Positions 28,719-37,555 of a stretch of DNA of 64,000 nucleotides are shown in pieces. The notes below the pieces were generated by a model. That model was not told the origin of the DNA, searched no databases, and saw only the letters and a program-made list of their open reading frames with translations. Both the position numbers and the translations under genes were made by a program. Numbering within the stretch: the stretch's first letter is position 1; every line of letters starts with the position of its first letter. The stretch is from positions 1 to 64,000 of the forward strand of contig NZ_CP043626.1 of NCBI RefSeq assembly GCF_008807415.1, in the 5' to 3' direction. Source of the DNA: Pseudomonas denitrificans (nom. rej.). Lineage in GTDB: Bacteria; Pseudomonadota; Gammaproteobacteria; Pseudomonadales; Pseudomonadaceae.

Positions 28719-28754
28719 CCCCTCTCCCTCCGGGAGAGGGGCAGGGTGAGGGGG
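28719..28754. repeat. CCCTCTCCC-type hairpin, copy B (inverted)
   Basis: CCCCTCTCCCTCCGGGAGAG then GGGCAGGGTGAGGGG, the inverted counterpart of the unit at 28512-28546. It ends 21 bases before the penicillin-binding protein stop. Confidence 0.8.
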
Positions 28755-28775
28755 CGAAGCCAATCGGTGCGGCAC

Positions 28776-31700
28776 TCAGCGCCAACTCACCCGCAGATTG
28801 TCCAGCCGCTCCTGGCAGCCGGTGCTGATCCCCGGTTCCAGGTAGCTGGTCAGCAGCGGCGCCATGCCCTTGAGCACCTGCACCGGTAGCGCCGAGGTGA
28901 ACTTGAAGCCGTCCGACTCGCTGCCCGCCACGTAGGCGGTGAGCGTGCCGAAGTGGCGCGGGCCGATGTAGAAGACGAAGGTCGCCGTACGGTTCATCGC
29001 CTTCGAACTCTTCACCCAGCCACTGCGGGTGACGCTCTCGATGCGGTTGTCGCCGGTGCCGGTCTTGCCGCCCATCACCAGTGCATTGCCATCAGCCAGC
29101 TTGAAGGTGCCGGACAGACGCCGTGCAGTGCCCGCATCCACCACCTGGGATAGCGCCGTGCGCAGGGCCTGGGCCACTTCCGAGCGCATCACCTGGCGGC
29201 CATTGCCGGATTCCGGGCCGAGGGTGACTTCATAGGGTGTGGCGGCGGCGAAGTGCAGGCTGTCGATGCGCAGGGTCGGCAGGCGCACGCCATCGTTGAG
29301 GATGATCCCCATCAGCTCCGCCAGCGCCGCCGGGCGGTCGCCCGAGCTGCCCAGCGCGGTGGCCAGCGATGGCACCAGGTGGTCGAACGGGTAGCCCAGG
29401 CGCTTCCACTGTTCATGCAGGTCGAGGAAGGCTTCCACCTCCAGCATGATGCGGATGCGCTTGTCGCGGGCGTACTTGTGCCGCGACTTGAACAGCCAGC
29501 CATAGACTTCCTTGCGCTCGGCGCTGCTGGCGGCCACGGCGTCGGCGAAGGTCGCTGCCGGCTGGCGTTGCAGGTAGCCCAGCAGCCAGAGTTCCAGCGG
29601 GTGCACGCGGGCCACGTAGCCCTGGTCGTTGAGGTTGAAGGCGCCCGGCCCGTAGCGGGTGTAGAGATCCTCGATGCGCTTGTCGGTGAGCTTGTCGCCG
29701 GCGTACTTGCCCTGCTTCAGGCGATCCTGCAGGAAGGCGGCGAAGGTCGGGACATCCGCCTGCGGCTGCAGGTAGCGGTGGATCGCCGCCAGCCGCACCG
29801 GCCAGGCGCGCAGGCCGTCGAGGAAGGTGCTCAGGCGCGCGTCGTTGTCCTTGCCCTTGTACTTCTGCCAGAAGCGCAGCAGGTAGACCTGGCTTTCCTT
29901 GTCGACGAAGCGGTCGAGGTAGTCCTGCCGGCGCGGGTCCTTGTCGTCGGCGAGCACGGCGACCTTGCTGCCCTCGTTGGCGTAGATGTCGTGACGCACC
30001 AGGTCGCGCAGCAGGCGCACGAAGGGCAGGTTGATCGACTCGCGCAGGGCATCCTGCAGGGTCGGGATGCGGCCGTTGTCTTCCTTGCGGAAGTTGCTGA
30101 AGGTGTGGATGCCGCCGCCGGTGAAGAAGCTCTCGTAGGGGCTGGCGGAATACTTGCGCTGCAGCGCGGCGGCGAGCATGTCCGGCAGGTCGCGGTCCTT
30201 GGCGGTGATCAGGTAGTCGATGGACCAGCGGTAAGGAAATCCAGCGGCTCCACCGGCACCTTCTTCAGCTCCGCCACGCTCATCGGCGCGTACAGCTGGT
30301 GCAGGTCGGCGATGGTTTCCAGGTAGGTGGAAAGCACGCGCAGCTTGGCGGTGGAGCCCAGTTCCAGCTTGCTGCCTTCGTTGATGTCAAAGGGTTGCTC
30401 GGTGCTGTCGGTCTGCACGCGCACGCGGTTGCCGCTGGGAGTGCGCTCGAAGAGGGTGAAGCTATAGCGCACGTCTTTGGTCTTGTCCTTGGACAGCAGG
30501 TGCTCGCCGAACAGGCCGATCTGCTCGGCGAATTCCGGGTCGGACAGATGCCGCAGGTAACCGGTGACCTGCTCCTGCAACTCATGCTGCAGGGTGGTGG
30601 TGAAGCTCATGTCGAAGCGGTCGAGGTCATACAGCGGCACATCGAGCATGCCGGCCAGGCGGGTGCGGGCCAGACCGATGCCCTTGTTGTTCTCCAGCGG
30701 GGTGAAGCTCGGCTCGCTGCGTGGATCGCGGAACGTAAGCTTCTGCTTGAGTGCGGCGTCGCGCAGTTCGGGGGCGATCACGTTGTTCTGCGCCAGCAGG
30801 CGCAGGTAGCTGTCGGTCAGCACGGCGAGCTGTTCTCGGCCGCGCGCCAGGTACCAGGACGGCCGGCGGTGGGCGATCATCAGTGACACCACCTGGCGCA
30901 GCGCCTTGCCCTGGGCGGCCAGTTCGGCGCCGGAGCCGGGCGGGGCGTTGAGCAGCTTGTTGACCTGCTGGTAGTCGGCGCCGTACCAGATCCACAGCCC
31001 GTCCGGCAGGCCACTGACTTCGCCGTAACCGGGCTGCGCCGAAAGCGGCACGGAGTTCAGGTAGGTGAGGGCGACGTTGCGCCGCGCGGCCATATTCTCC
31101 GCGCCGTTCTGGTAGGTGCGCACGCTGGCCGAGGCCATCTGCCGCAGCTTGTCGGTGATGGAGTTGGTGCGGCCATCCTCGGAGTGGCGGTACTTCTCGA
31201 TCTGCGTGGCGAGGGTGCTGCCGCCGGGCGCGTGGTTGCCCAGACCGACCAGCTTGCCCACCTGCGCCACCGAAGCCTGGGTGAAGCGGCTCCAGTTGAT
31301 GGCCGGGTTCAGGTAGGGACGGTCGGGGTCCAGCAGGTCGCGGTTCTCGATGTACAGCAGGCTGTTGACGATGGCCGGCGAGATGCTCTCGAAGTTGGCG
31401 TAGAGCCGCTGCGGGTAGCGGAAGTTGTAGATCGGCAGGCCGCGGCAGTCGGCGATGTCGACGCCGGCCTGGGCCTTCTCCGGGTAGGGCGGGAACATGC
31501 CGTGACTGGTGTACTGCATCAGCGGATCGGAGAAGCGCGCCTGGCTCAGGGTGACGAAATTGCGCTCGTGCAAGCGGCCGAGGAAGCTCGGCAGCTGCTG
31601 GTAACCCAGGCGCCGGTCGAAGGGGCCGCCCTGGGGATAGACCACGTCGCCGGTGCCGCCCTGTTCCAGGCTCCAGGTCAGCCCGGTGGCGTAGCGTGCC

Positions 31701-31891
31701 AGCTCGCGCGCCTGCAGCTTGGAGGTGCGCGCTTCATAGAGCAGCGCCGCGCCCATGGCGGCCAGCAACGGCAGGAGAAACAGGAAGAGGATGAGGAAAC
31801 GGTGGTGATGCACTTTCTGCGGGGAAAGGCCGGGCCCCAGACTTCCCGGTTGACCTGCCACTTGCGTACCGGAATGCTTCGAGTTGCCCAT
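28776..31891 (-). CDS. bifunctional transglycosylase/transpeptidase penicillin-binding protein (one frame break)
   Basis: A membrane-anchored class A-like PBP of about 1038 residues: TM helix at 32-52, a GT51 region with GGSTLATQ at 223-230 and catalytic-type Glu182, and a transpeptidase with STAK at 513-516, SIN (in RESINLPFVR) and KTGTGD near the C-terminus. The GT51 first motif is unusual: ENRDLLDPDRPYLNP instead of EDxxFxxHxG. One C is missing near 30231 (codon 554), splitting it into two frames. It matches the large protein at PA0788 in PAO1. The start MGNSKHSGTQ at 31891 fits the TM position; the frame runs on upstream without support. Confidence 0.85.
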
Positions 31892-32121
31892 CTTCACGCC
31901 CCGCCCTTGCTTGTACGACAGCCCAGGTAGCGGACTCCGCCCACGTGATGGCCGGCGCCATCCTGGCGCCGCGAAACCCGCTTCCCCCGCGGCTTTCCTA
32001 ACTTCCAGCGTAGTCGGCGGCAAAAAAAAAGCGCACCGGCTGGCACCGTTCATGGCCGTGCGGATTGATTTGCCGACGGCCAGCAGGTGCAATGTACTGA
32101 CTTCGACAGGAACCCTTGCCC

Positions 32122-32391
32122 ATGCGTTCGCCTTTTCTGCCTTGCAGCCTGCCCCGTGTTCTGCCTCTGGCAGCGCTGCTGCTGGCGTCCTTGAGCGCCC
32201 AGGCGGCGCCCATGCCGTTCTACCGCTGGCAGAGCAAGCTCGATGGCGCCTACACCTGCCAGCAGACGTCGCCGGGCAGTGGCTGGCAGAAGATCGGCGG
32301 GCCGTTCCGTGACGCCGGCTGCCGTGAAGCGCTGCCGCAGACGCCGCCACCCAAGGGGTTGGCGGTGCCCAAGGTGTTGAAGCCTTTGTAG
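32122..32391 (+). CDS. small secreted protein of unknown function
   Basis: An 89-residue protein: signal peptide MRSPFLPCSLPRVLPLAALL to LSAQAAP, then a 60-residue mature part MPFYRWQSKLDGAYTCQQTS with paired cysteines (TCQQT, DAGCREA) that could form a disulphide, ending VPKVLKPL. Divergent from the penicillin-binding protein across 230 bases. Its TAG stop is formed by the first bases of a REP element. Probably the PA0787 counterpart; function unknown. Confidence 0.75.
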   Translation: MRSPFLPCSLPRVLPLAALLLASLSAQAAPMPFYRWQSKLDGAYTCQQTSPGSGWQKIGGPFRDAGCREALPQTPPPKGLAVPKVLKPL

Positions 32392-32414
32392 GAGCGCGCC
32401 ATGCGCGAGATCGC
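32388..32414. repeat. REP element overlapping a stop codon
   Basis: GTAGGAGCGCGCCATGCGCG plus AGATCGC. Its GTAG start supplies the TAG (32389-32391) ending the small secreted gene, and it fills the 35 bases before the methyltransferase ATG. Confidence 0.82.
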
Positions 32415-32426
32415 ACGGAGCAGACC

Positions 32427-33104
32427 ATGACCGATCACGACGCCCGAATCCGCCAGAGCTGGCAGACCAACGCCGATGCCTGGACCCGTGCGGTGCGCGA
32501 GCAGCGTATCGAAAGCCGGCGGCTGGTCACTGACGCGGCGATCCTCGGCGCCATCGCCGATGGCCCGGCGCGGCGCGTGCTCGATATCGGCTGCGGCGAA
32601 GGCTGGTTGTGTCGCGCGCTGGCGCAGCGGCGCAGCGAGTGCGTCGGCGTGGATGCCTCGGCGCCGCTGATCGATTCGGCGCAGGCTGCAGGCGAGGGGC
32701 GCTTCGAGGTGATGGATTACGTGGCGCTGATCGAGTCCGGCAGCAGCCTGGGCCAGTTCGACGTGCTGGTCTGCAACTTCGCGCTACTCGATGAGTCCAT
32801 CGCGCCGTTGCTCGGCGCATTGCGTGAGCGGCTCAACGCCGGCGGGCGGCTGCTGATCCAGACCGTTCACCCCTGGACCGCCTGCGGCGACGAGCCCTAT
32901 GCCGATGGCTGGCGGCTGGAAACCTTCGCCGCATTCGGTGGCGAGTTCCGCTCACCGATGCCCTGGTTCTTCCGCACCCTGGAGTCCTGGCTGGCGCTGC
33001 TGGCCGCCAGCGGCTGGCGTTTGCGGCAGCTGCGCGAACCGCGCCATCCGGGCACCGGCCAGGCCTGCTCGCTGTTGCTGGAACTGCAGCCGCTGGCGGG
33101 CTGA
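32427..33104 (+). CDS. class I SAM-dependent methyltransferase
   Basis: A 225-residue Rossmann methyltransferase: RVLDIGCGEG at about 50-59, CVGVDASAPLID with the acidic ribose contact, and FDVLVCNFALLDE. The sequence IRQSWQTNADAWTRAVREQ at the start resembles UbiE/Methyltransf_11 proteins that act on small molecules. The substrate cannot be assigned. Separated from the upstream secreted gene by a REP, and followed by a 325-base regulatory gap. Confidence 0.85.
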   Translation: MTDHDARIRQSWQTNADAWTRAVREQRIESRRLVTDAAILGAIADGPARRVLDIGCGEGWLCRALAQRRSECVGVDASAPLIDSAQAAGEGRFEVMDYVALIESGSSLGQFDVLVCNFALLDESIAPLLGALRERLNAGGRLLIQTVHPWTACGDEPYADGWRLETFAAFGGEFRSPMPWFFRTLESWLALLAASGWRLRQLREPRHPGTGQACSLLLELQPLAG

Positions 33105-33429
33105 ACCGCTCTAAAACGGCCCTGGCCGGGCGCGTGGATGTGGCGATACGCCGCTATTCCTTTGGTCACATTGCACCTTGGTGGTGCAGACGTTTCCTAC
33201 ACACTTGTGTAACACTCGCCCGCGACCTCAGCCGTGGTCCTCCCGCAATGCCCACGTCCGCTTCACAAGAGCGGGCAGCCTCTTCCGGTGTGCCGTCCTG
33301 GAACTGCCAGACACTTCTCTCTCCGTGCCTCCCGGCGCGGTGGCGAAGCCTTTCCGGTGGTTCCGCACCCTGACTGCACTCAGAGTCCGCAGCTGATTAC
33401 TCCCAAGAACAAAATGAGGTTGCATCACC
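33105..33429. promoter_or_regulatory. long 5' region of the ProY-like permease
   Basis: A 325-base gap with no good coding frame. It contains a perfect inverted repeat TGCACC-TTGGT-GGTGCA (33172-33188) and, 12 bases on, ACAC-TT-GTGT (33201-33210), both suited to dimeric regulators. Part of the first, TTGCACCTTGG, recurs in reverse near putP. About 200 bases of leader follow before the ATG; no known riboswitch was recognised. Confidence 0.5.
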
Positions 33430-34824
33430 ATGTCGTCCCACGATCTCCAAAGGGATCTCAACGAGCGGCACATCCGTCTCATGGCCCTGGGCGCCTGCAT
33501 CGGCGTCGGCCTGTTCCTTGGCTCCGCCAAGGCCATCCAGATGGCCGGCCCGGCCATCATGCTCTCCTACATCATCGGCGGTCTCGCCATCCTCGTGATC
33601 ATGCGCGCCCTCGGCGAGATGGCCGTGCACAATCCGGTGGCCGGCTCCTTCGCCCGCTACGCGCAGGACTACCTCGGCCCGCTGGCCGGCTACCTGACCG
33701 GCTGGAACTACTGGTTCCTCTGGCTGGTGACCTGCGTCGCGGAAATCACCGCGGTGGCCATCTACATGGGCATCTGGTTCCCTGACGTGCCACGCTGGAT
33801 CTGGGCGCTGGCCGCGCTGGCGAGCATGGGCACCATCAACCTCATCGCCGTGCGCGCTTTCGGTGAATTCGAGTTCTGGTTCGCGCTGATCAAGATCGTC
33901 ACCATCGTCGCCATGATCCTGGCCGGCGCCGGCATGATCTTCTTCGGCCTGGGCAACGGTGGCATTGCCACCGGCATCTCCAACCTGTGGAGCAACGGCG
34001 GCTTCATGCCCCACGGCATCACCGGCGTGCTGATGTCGCTGCAGATGGTGATGTTCGCCTACCTGGGCGTGGAGATGATCGGCCTCACCGCCGGTGAAGC
34101 GAAGAACCCGCAGAAGACCATCCCCGGTGCGATCAACTCGGTGTTCTGGCGCATCCTGCTGTTCTACGTGGGCGCGCTGTTCGTGATCATGTCGATCTAC
34201 CCGTGGAACGAGATCGGCACCCAGGGCAGCCCCTTCGTGATGACCTTCGAGCGCATGGGCATCAAGACCGCCGCCGGCATCATCAACTTCGTGGTGATCA
34301 CCGCCGCGCTGTCGTCCTGCAACGGTGGCATCTTCAGCACCGGCCGCATGCTCTACAGCCTCGCCCAGCATGGCCAGGCCCCGGCCGTGTTCGCCAAGAC
34401 CTCGAAGGGCGGCGTGCCGCGCAATGCGCTGCTTCTGTCGATCTTCGCGCTGCTGCTGGGCGTGCTGCTGAACTATCTGGTACCCGAGAAGGTGTTCACC
34501 TGGGTGACCTCCATCGCCACCTTCGGTGCGATCTGGACCTGGGCGATGATCCTGCTGGCGCAGCTGAAGTTCCGCCGCGGCCTCTCCGCCGCTGAAGCCG
34601 GCAAGCTGCAGTTCAGGATGTGGCTGTACCCGCTCAGCTCCTACCTCGCCATGGCCTTCCTGGTGCTGGTGGTGGTGCTCATGGCCTTCTTCGAGGACAC
34701 CCGCATCGCGCTGTACATCGGCCCGGCGTTCCTGGTGCTGCTGACGGTGCTGTACTACGCGCTGAACCTTGCTCCTAAAAATCTGGCTCCGAAAGAGCAG
34801 GGCAGCGTCGCCAGCCGTGCCTGA
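33430..34824 (+). CDS. amino acid permease, ProY/GABA-permease type (APC family)
   Basis: A 464-residue, 12-helix proton-coupled permease: LNERHIRLMALGACIGVGLF with the APC glycine-rich helix 1, MAGPAIMLSYIIGGLAILVI, PVAGSFARYAQDYLGPLAGY and SIYPWNEIGTQGSPFV. It is very close to E. coli ProY, so proline or a related amino acid is likely, but histidine and GABA permeases are near relatives. PAO1 has a permease at the corresponding place (PA0789). Monocistronic with its own terminator. Confidence 0.88.
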   Translation: MSSHDLQRDLNERHIRLMALGACIGVGLFLGSAKAIQMAGPAIMLSYIIGGLAILVIMRALGEMAVHNPVAGSFARYAQDYLGPLAGYLTGWNYWFLWLVTCVAEITAVAIYMGIWFPDVPRWIWALAALASMGTINLIAVRAFGEFEFWFALIKIVTIVAMILAGAGMIFFGLGNGGIATGISNLWSNGGFMPHGITGVLMSLQMVMFAYLGVEMIGLTAGEAKNPQKTIPGAINSVFWRILLFYVGALFVIMSIYPWNEIGTQGSPFVMTFERMGIKTAAGIINFVVITAALSSCNGGIFSTGRMLYSLAQHGQAPAVFAKTSKGGVPRNALLLSIFALLLGVLLNYLVPEKVFTWVTSIATFGAIWTWAMILLAQLKFRRGLSAAEAGKLQFRMWLYPLSSYLAMAFLVLVVVLMAFFEDTRIALYIGPAFLVLLTVLYYALNLAPKNLAPKEQGSVASRA

Positions 34825-34846
34825 TGCGCGGTTGAGCGAATGAAAG

Positions 34847-34874
34847 AAGGGCCTCTGCGGAGGCCCTTTTTTTC
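34847..34874 (+). terminator. rho-independent terminator after the ProY-like permease
   Basis: GGGCCTC-TGCG-GAGGCCC stem followed by seven T, 25 bases after the stop. It also ends the convergent isomerase gene at 34883 on the other strand. Confidence 0.92.
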
Positions 34875-34882
34875 GTGCCGAA

Positions 34883-35257
34883 TCAGGCGCTGGGCAGGCT
34901 GCCGGCCATGCGGGTCAGGCTGCGGTCGAACTCGGTGATCTCCAGTTGCAGGCCGACGGGGCGTTTTTCGATGAGCGCGGCGAGGGTCTGCTCGGCGGTG
35001 GCGAACAGCGTGTCGACGATGCGCTGGCGCAACTCCTCCGGGCGGCCGGGGGCGATGCGGACCTGGATATTGATGAAGGCTTCTTTCTTAGTGTTCGCGC
35101 CCACCTGGTATTCCCCGATGGCGCGGGCGAAGGTGCGCAGGCCGTTGACGGGGAACACACCGAGACTCTGCGCGGCTTCGTGGAGTTTCTGTGGAAGGCC
35201 GAGTGGCGTGAGGTCGTCGGTGAGGTTGGCGGTGTAGTCGATGGCGATGTGGGGCAT
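34883..35257 (-). CDS. 5-carboxymethyl-2-hydroxymuconate delta-isomerase family protein
   Basis: A 124-residue protein of the CHMI/HpaF family, trimeric tautomerase-fold enzymes in homoprotocatechuate degradation. It starts MPHIAIDYTANL, with Pro1 as the expected catalytic base after Met removal, and contains FARAIGEYQVGANTKKEAFI and IQVRIAPGRP. No other homoprotocatechuate gene is nearby, so it may serve another tautomerisation. Family assignment is firm, pathway is not. Confidence 0.85.
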   Translation of the reverse strand: MPHIAIDYTANLTDDLTPLGLPQKLHEAAQSLGVFPVNGLRTFARAIGEYQVGANTKKEAFINIQVRIAPGRPEELRQRIVDTLFATAEQTLAALIEKRPVGLQLEITEFDRSLTRMAGSLPSA

Positions 35258-35411
35258 GGGGAATATCCGGCATCCGTGATGCGGGTCATCCTAGGGAGAT
35301 GAGCTTACGGCGGATATGCGGGTGACTACGTATCCGATGGTGCTGATCTGTAGAAACGCCCGCGCGCGATTGGCGTTTTCATCCAAATCGAACTTACGGG
35401 TGAAGTACCAA

Positions 35412-35496
35412 CGTAGGATGGGTGGAGCTTGCGATACCCATGCTGCTTCGGTGCGCGGTAAGCGATGGGTATCGCTGCGCTCCACACCATCCTACA
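35412..35496. repeat. 84-base hairpin repeat (GTAGGATGG family), copy 2
   Basis: Arms CGTAGGATGGGTGGAGC and GCTCCACACCATCCTACA, inner arms GCGATACCCAT and ATGGGTATCGC. Opposite orientation to the copy at 14793. Confidence 0.88.
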
Positions 35497-35535
35497 AAGC
35501 AGTTTTCCTGCATCCGCCGCAGAGGGCGGCAAGAT

Positions 35536-35613
35536 CGTAGGGCGGAAAACGCGCCAGCGTTATCCGCCGTCATGGTATCGGCGGATAACCCGTTCCGGGT
35601 TATGCGCCCTGCG
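35536..35613. repeat. four-way-junction palindromic repeat, copy 3
   Basis: CGTAGGGCGGAAAACGCGCC at the left, GGGTTATGCGCCCTGCG at the right, inner stem TTATCCGCC/GGCGGATAA. The left outer arm has drifted (GGAAAAC for GCATAAC), so this copy is older or unconstrained. Confidence 0.87.
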
Positions 35614-35623
35614 TGCTGGAACC

Positions 35624-37534
35624 TCAGGCCGCCAGCAACGGCGGCATCGGGCAATCCAGGATATCCGCCACCGCGCGCATCAGTTCCGCCTCGCCGGTGC
35701 TGATGCGCCCGTCGTGTTCGATGCAGCGCGCCAGCGCCTTGAGCAGTTGCGGCTTCTGCAGCGGCCTGAGTTGCTCCAGTTTCTTCAGGGCGCCTTCCAG
35801 GTCGCGCAGGCTGCCTTCCGCCGGCATGGGACGAGGCGGGAAGGGTAGACCGTTCCAGGCATCGGAGAATGCCTGTGCGGTTTCCGCATCGCTGGTTTCA
35901 GCGACGCGGGCGAGGAAGGCCAGCAGCATCGCGGACTCTTCGGCAAGCTCCGCCAGCGCCACATTGCCGATCTTCCCGCTGCCCGGTCGCAGGTTGCGTT
36001 CGACGATGCGCAGCAGGGTCCACTCCAGCAGTTTCACCTTGCCGTCCAGCTTGATCAGCAGCGCCATGTTCTCGCGCAGGGCGAGGAAGGCCTTGGCGTC
36101 CAGCTGCTTGAGTGCCGGCATCGCCAGGTCCAGCAAGGGCAGGCGCTGGCCGGGGTCGAGCCGCAGCAACGACTCTTCCAGCAGGTCCAGTTGCAGCGCC
36201 AGGCTCAGGTTCAGGCGCTGCTTGATTGCTTCCAGCTGGCGCGCACGCAGGCCGGGTTCGTTGTCCAGCAGCAGGCCGTAGATCAGTGCCTCGGCACCTT
36301 CGCTGTCATGGGCGGCGCGCTGCAGGCGCTCATCCAGACGTTGCAGGGTGCTGCGCGCTTCCAGCAGGTGCGCGGCAGTCGGCGCGCCCACGGCAGCCAC
36401 GGCCATTTCCACGGCGCTGGGCTGGTAAGGCTGGCCGGTGACGGCGGCAGTCCAGGCCTCCTGGTTCATCAGCGCCACGTCCAGGCGCGGCTCGAATTTC
36501 GGGTAGCAGCCATCCCAGCCGGGATCGACGCGGCGGATGCGATCCTTCAGCGGTGGGTGGGTGTCGAACCAACTGCTGCCCACGCCGTCGCCGAAGTACA
36601 TGTGGCTGAACTCGGCCGCGCGTGGCGCACTGAGCAGGGCGCCCAGCGGGTTGCCGCCGATCTTCTTGAGCGCGCCGGCGATGGTCGAGGGATCGCGGGT
36701 GAACTGCACCGCCGAGGCGTCGGCCAGGTACTCGCGCTGGCGGCTTACCGACGCCTTGATCAGCTGGCCGAAAAAGGTGCCGACATAGCCCAGCACATAG
36801 AGCACCACGCCGGCGCCGATCACCAGCAACACCACGCTGCCGCCGCCGTTCTTGTCGTTGCTGCTGCTCCGGCTGCTGACCCGGATGCCGGTACTGGTTT
36901 CGCTCCAGCCGCGCAGCAGCATCCCGCCGATCAGGCCGAGCAGGAGCATGCCGTGGAGCAGGGCGGTCAGCCGCGTGTTGAGCAGCATGTCACCGTGGTG
37001 GATATGGCTGAACTCGTGGGCGATCACGCCCTGCAGCTCGTTGCGGTCGAGCTGCTCGATGGCGCCACGGGTGATGCCGATCACCGCGTCGCGTGGCGTC
37101 AGCCCGGCGGTGAAGGCGTTGATCGAGCCATCTTCCAGCACGTACACCGGCGGCACTGGCGAGCCAGAGGCGAGTGCCATTTCCTCGACGACGTTGAGCA
37201 GACGGCGCTCGTCGGCGTTGCCGGCGCTGAGGTTGAGCAGGCGACCGCCGAGACTCTCGGCCACCACCTTGCCGCCGGCGCTCAACTGCACCTGCTTGTA
37301 CAGCGCGCCGAGCACGACCACGCCGATGATCACGGCGGCCACCGACAGGTACAGCTCCGGGTCGGGCAGGGAGGCGCGGGAGGTCAGGTGCAGCGCCGGC
37401 TCACCCAGGTGACGCCAGAGCCAGCCCAGGGCGAAGCTGGTGATGGTGACCAGGCAGACCACCGCGACGGTCAGCAGCAGGACGAGGCGCCCGGTCTGCT
37501 TGCGGGCGCGGTCCTGGTGTTCGAAGAAGTTCAT
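35624..37534 (-). CDS. M48-family membrane zinc metallopeptidase with C-terminal extension
   Basis: A 636-residue protein: two N-terminal TM helices (residues 17-40 and 62-78), the zinc site HEFSH at 173-177, two more TM helices, and the third ligand in SRQREYLADASA. HtpX-like proteases end near residue 300; this one continues with about 290 mostly helical residues (MNQEAWTAAVTGQPYQPSAV onward) of unknown role, with a TerB-like look near the end (ARCIEHDGRISTGEAELMRA). It lies directly downstream of lemA, a recurrent pair, suggesting membrane-protein quality control. Confidence 0.88.
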   Translation of the reverse strand: MNFFEHQDRARKQTGRLVLLLTVAVVCLVTITSFALGWLWRHLGEPALHLTSRASLPDPELYLSVAAVIIGVVVLGALYKQVQLSAGGKVVAESLGGRLLNLSAGNADERRLLNVVEEMALASGSPVPPVYVLEDGSINAFTAGLTPRDAVIGITRGAIEQLDRNELQGVIAHEFSHIHHGDMLLNTRLTALLHGMLLLGLIGGMLLRGWSETSTGIRVSSRSSSNDKNGGGSVVLLVIGAGVVLYVLGYVGTFFGQLIKASVSRQREYLADASAVQFTRDPSTIAGALKKIGGNPLGALLSAPRAAEFSHMYFGDGVGSSWFDTHPPLKDRIRRVDPGWDGCYPKFEPRLDVALMNQEAWTAAVTGQPYQPSAVEMAVAAVGAPTAAHLLEARSTLQRLDERLQRAAHDSEGAEALIYGLLLDNEPGLRARQLEAIKQRLNLSLALQLDLLEESLLRLDPGQRLPLLDLAMPALKQLDAKAFLALRENMALLIKLDGKVKLLEWTLLRIVERNLRPGSGKIGNVALAELAEESAMLLAFLARVAETSDAETAQAFSDAWNGLPFPPRPMPAEGSLRDLEGALKKLEQLRPLQKPQLLKALARCIEHDGRISTGEAELMRAVADILDCPMPPLLAA

Positions 37535-37555
37535 CGCGCGTCCTGCGCCAGGGTT

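Larger units (their letters stand above)
28398..28775. other. intergenic repeat island, no gene
   Basis: This 378-base gap is built almost wholly of repeats: a REP pair (28410-28482), a pyrimidine-rich hairpin (28512-28546), a four-way-junction palindrome (28582-28659) and an inverted second copy of the pyrimidine-rich hairpin (28719-28754). No credible coding frame. Confidence 0.8.
35258..35623. other. intergenic region carrying two different palindromic repeats
   Basis: A 366-base gap without a gene. It holds an 84-base GTAGGATGG hairpin (35412-35496) and, 40 bases on, a four-way-junction palindrome (35536-35613). Confidence 0.75.

Noticed and set aside
33163..33190. A sigma-54 promoter upstream of the ProY-like permease
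   Set aside because: TTGG and TGCA are present but the spacing between GG and GC is 7 bases, not the required 10.
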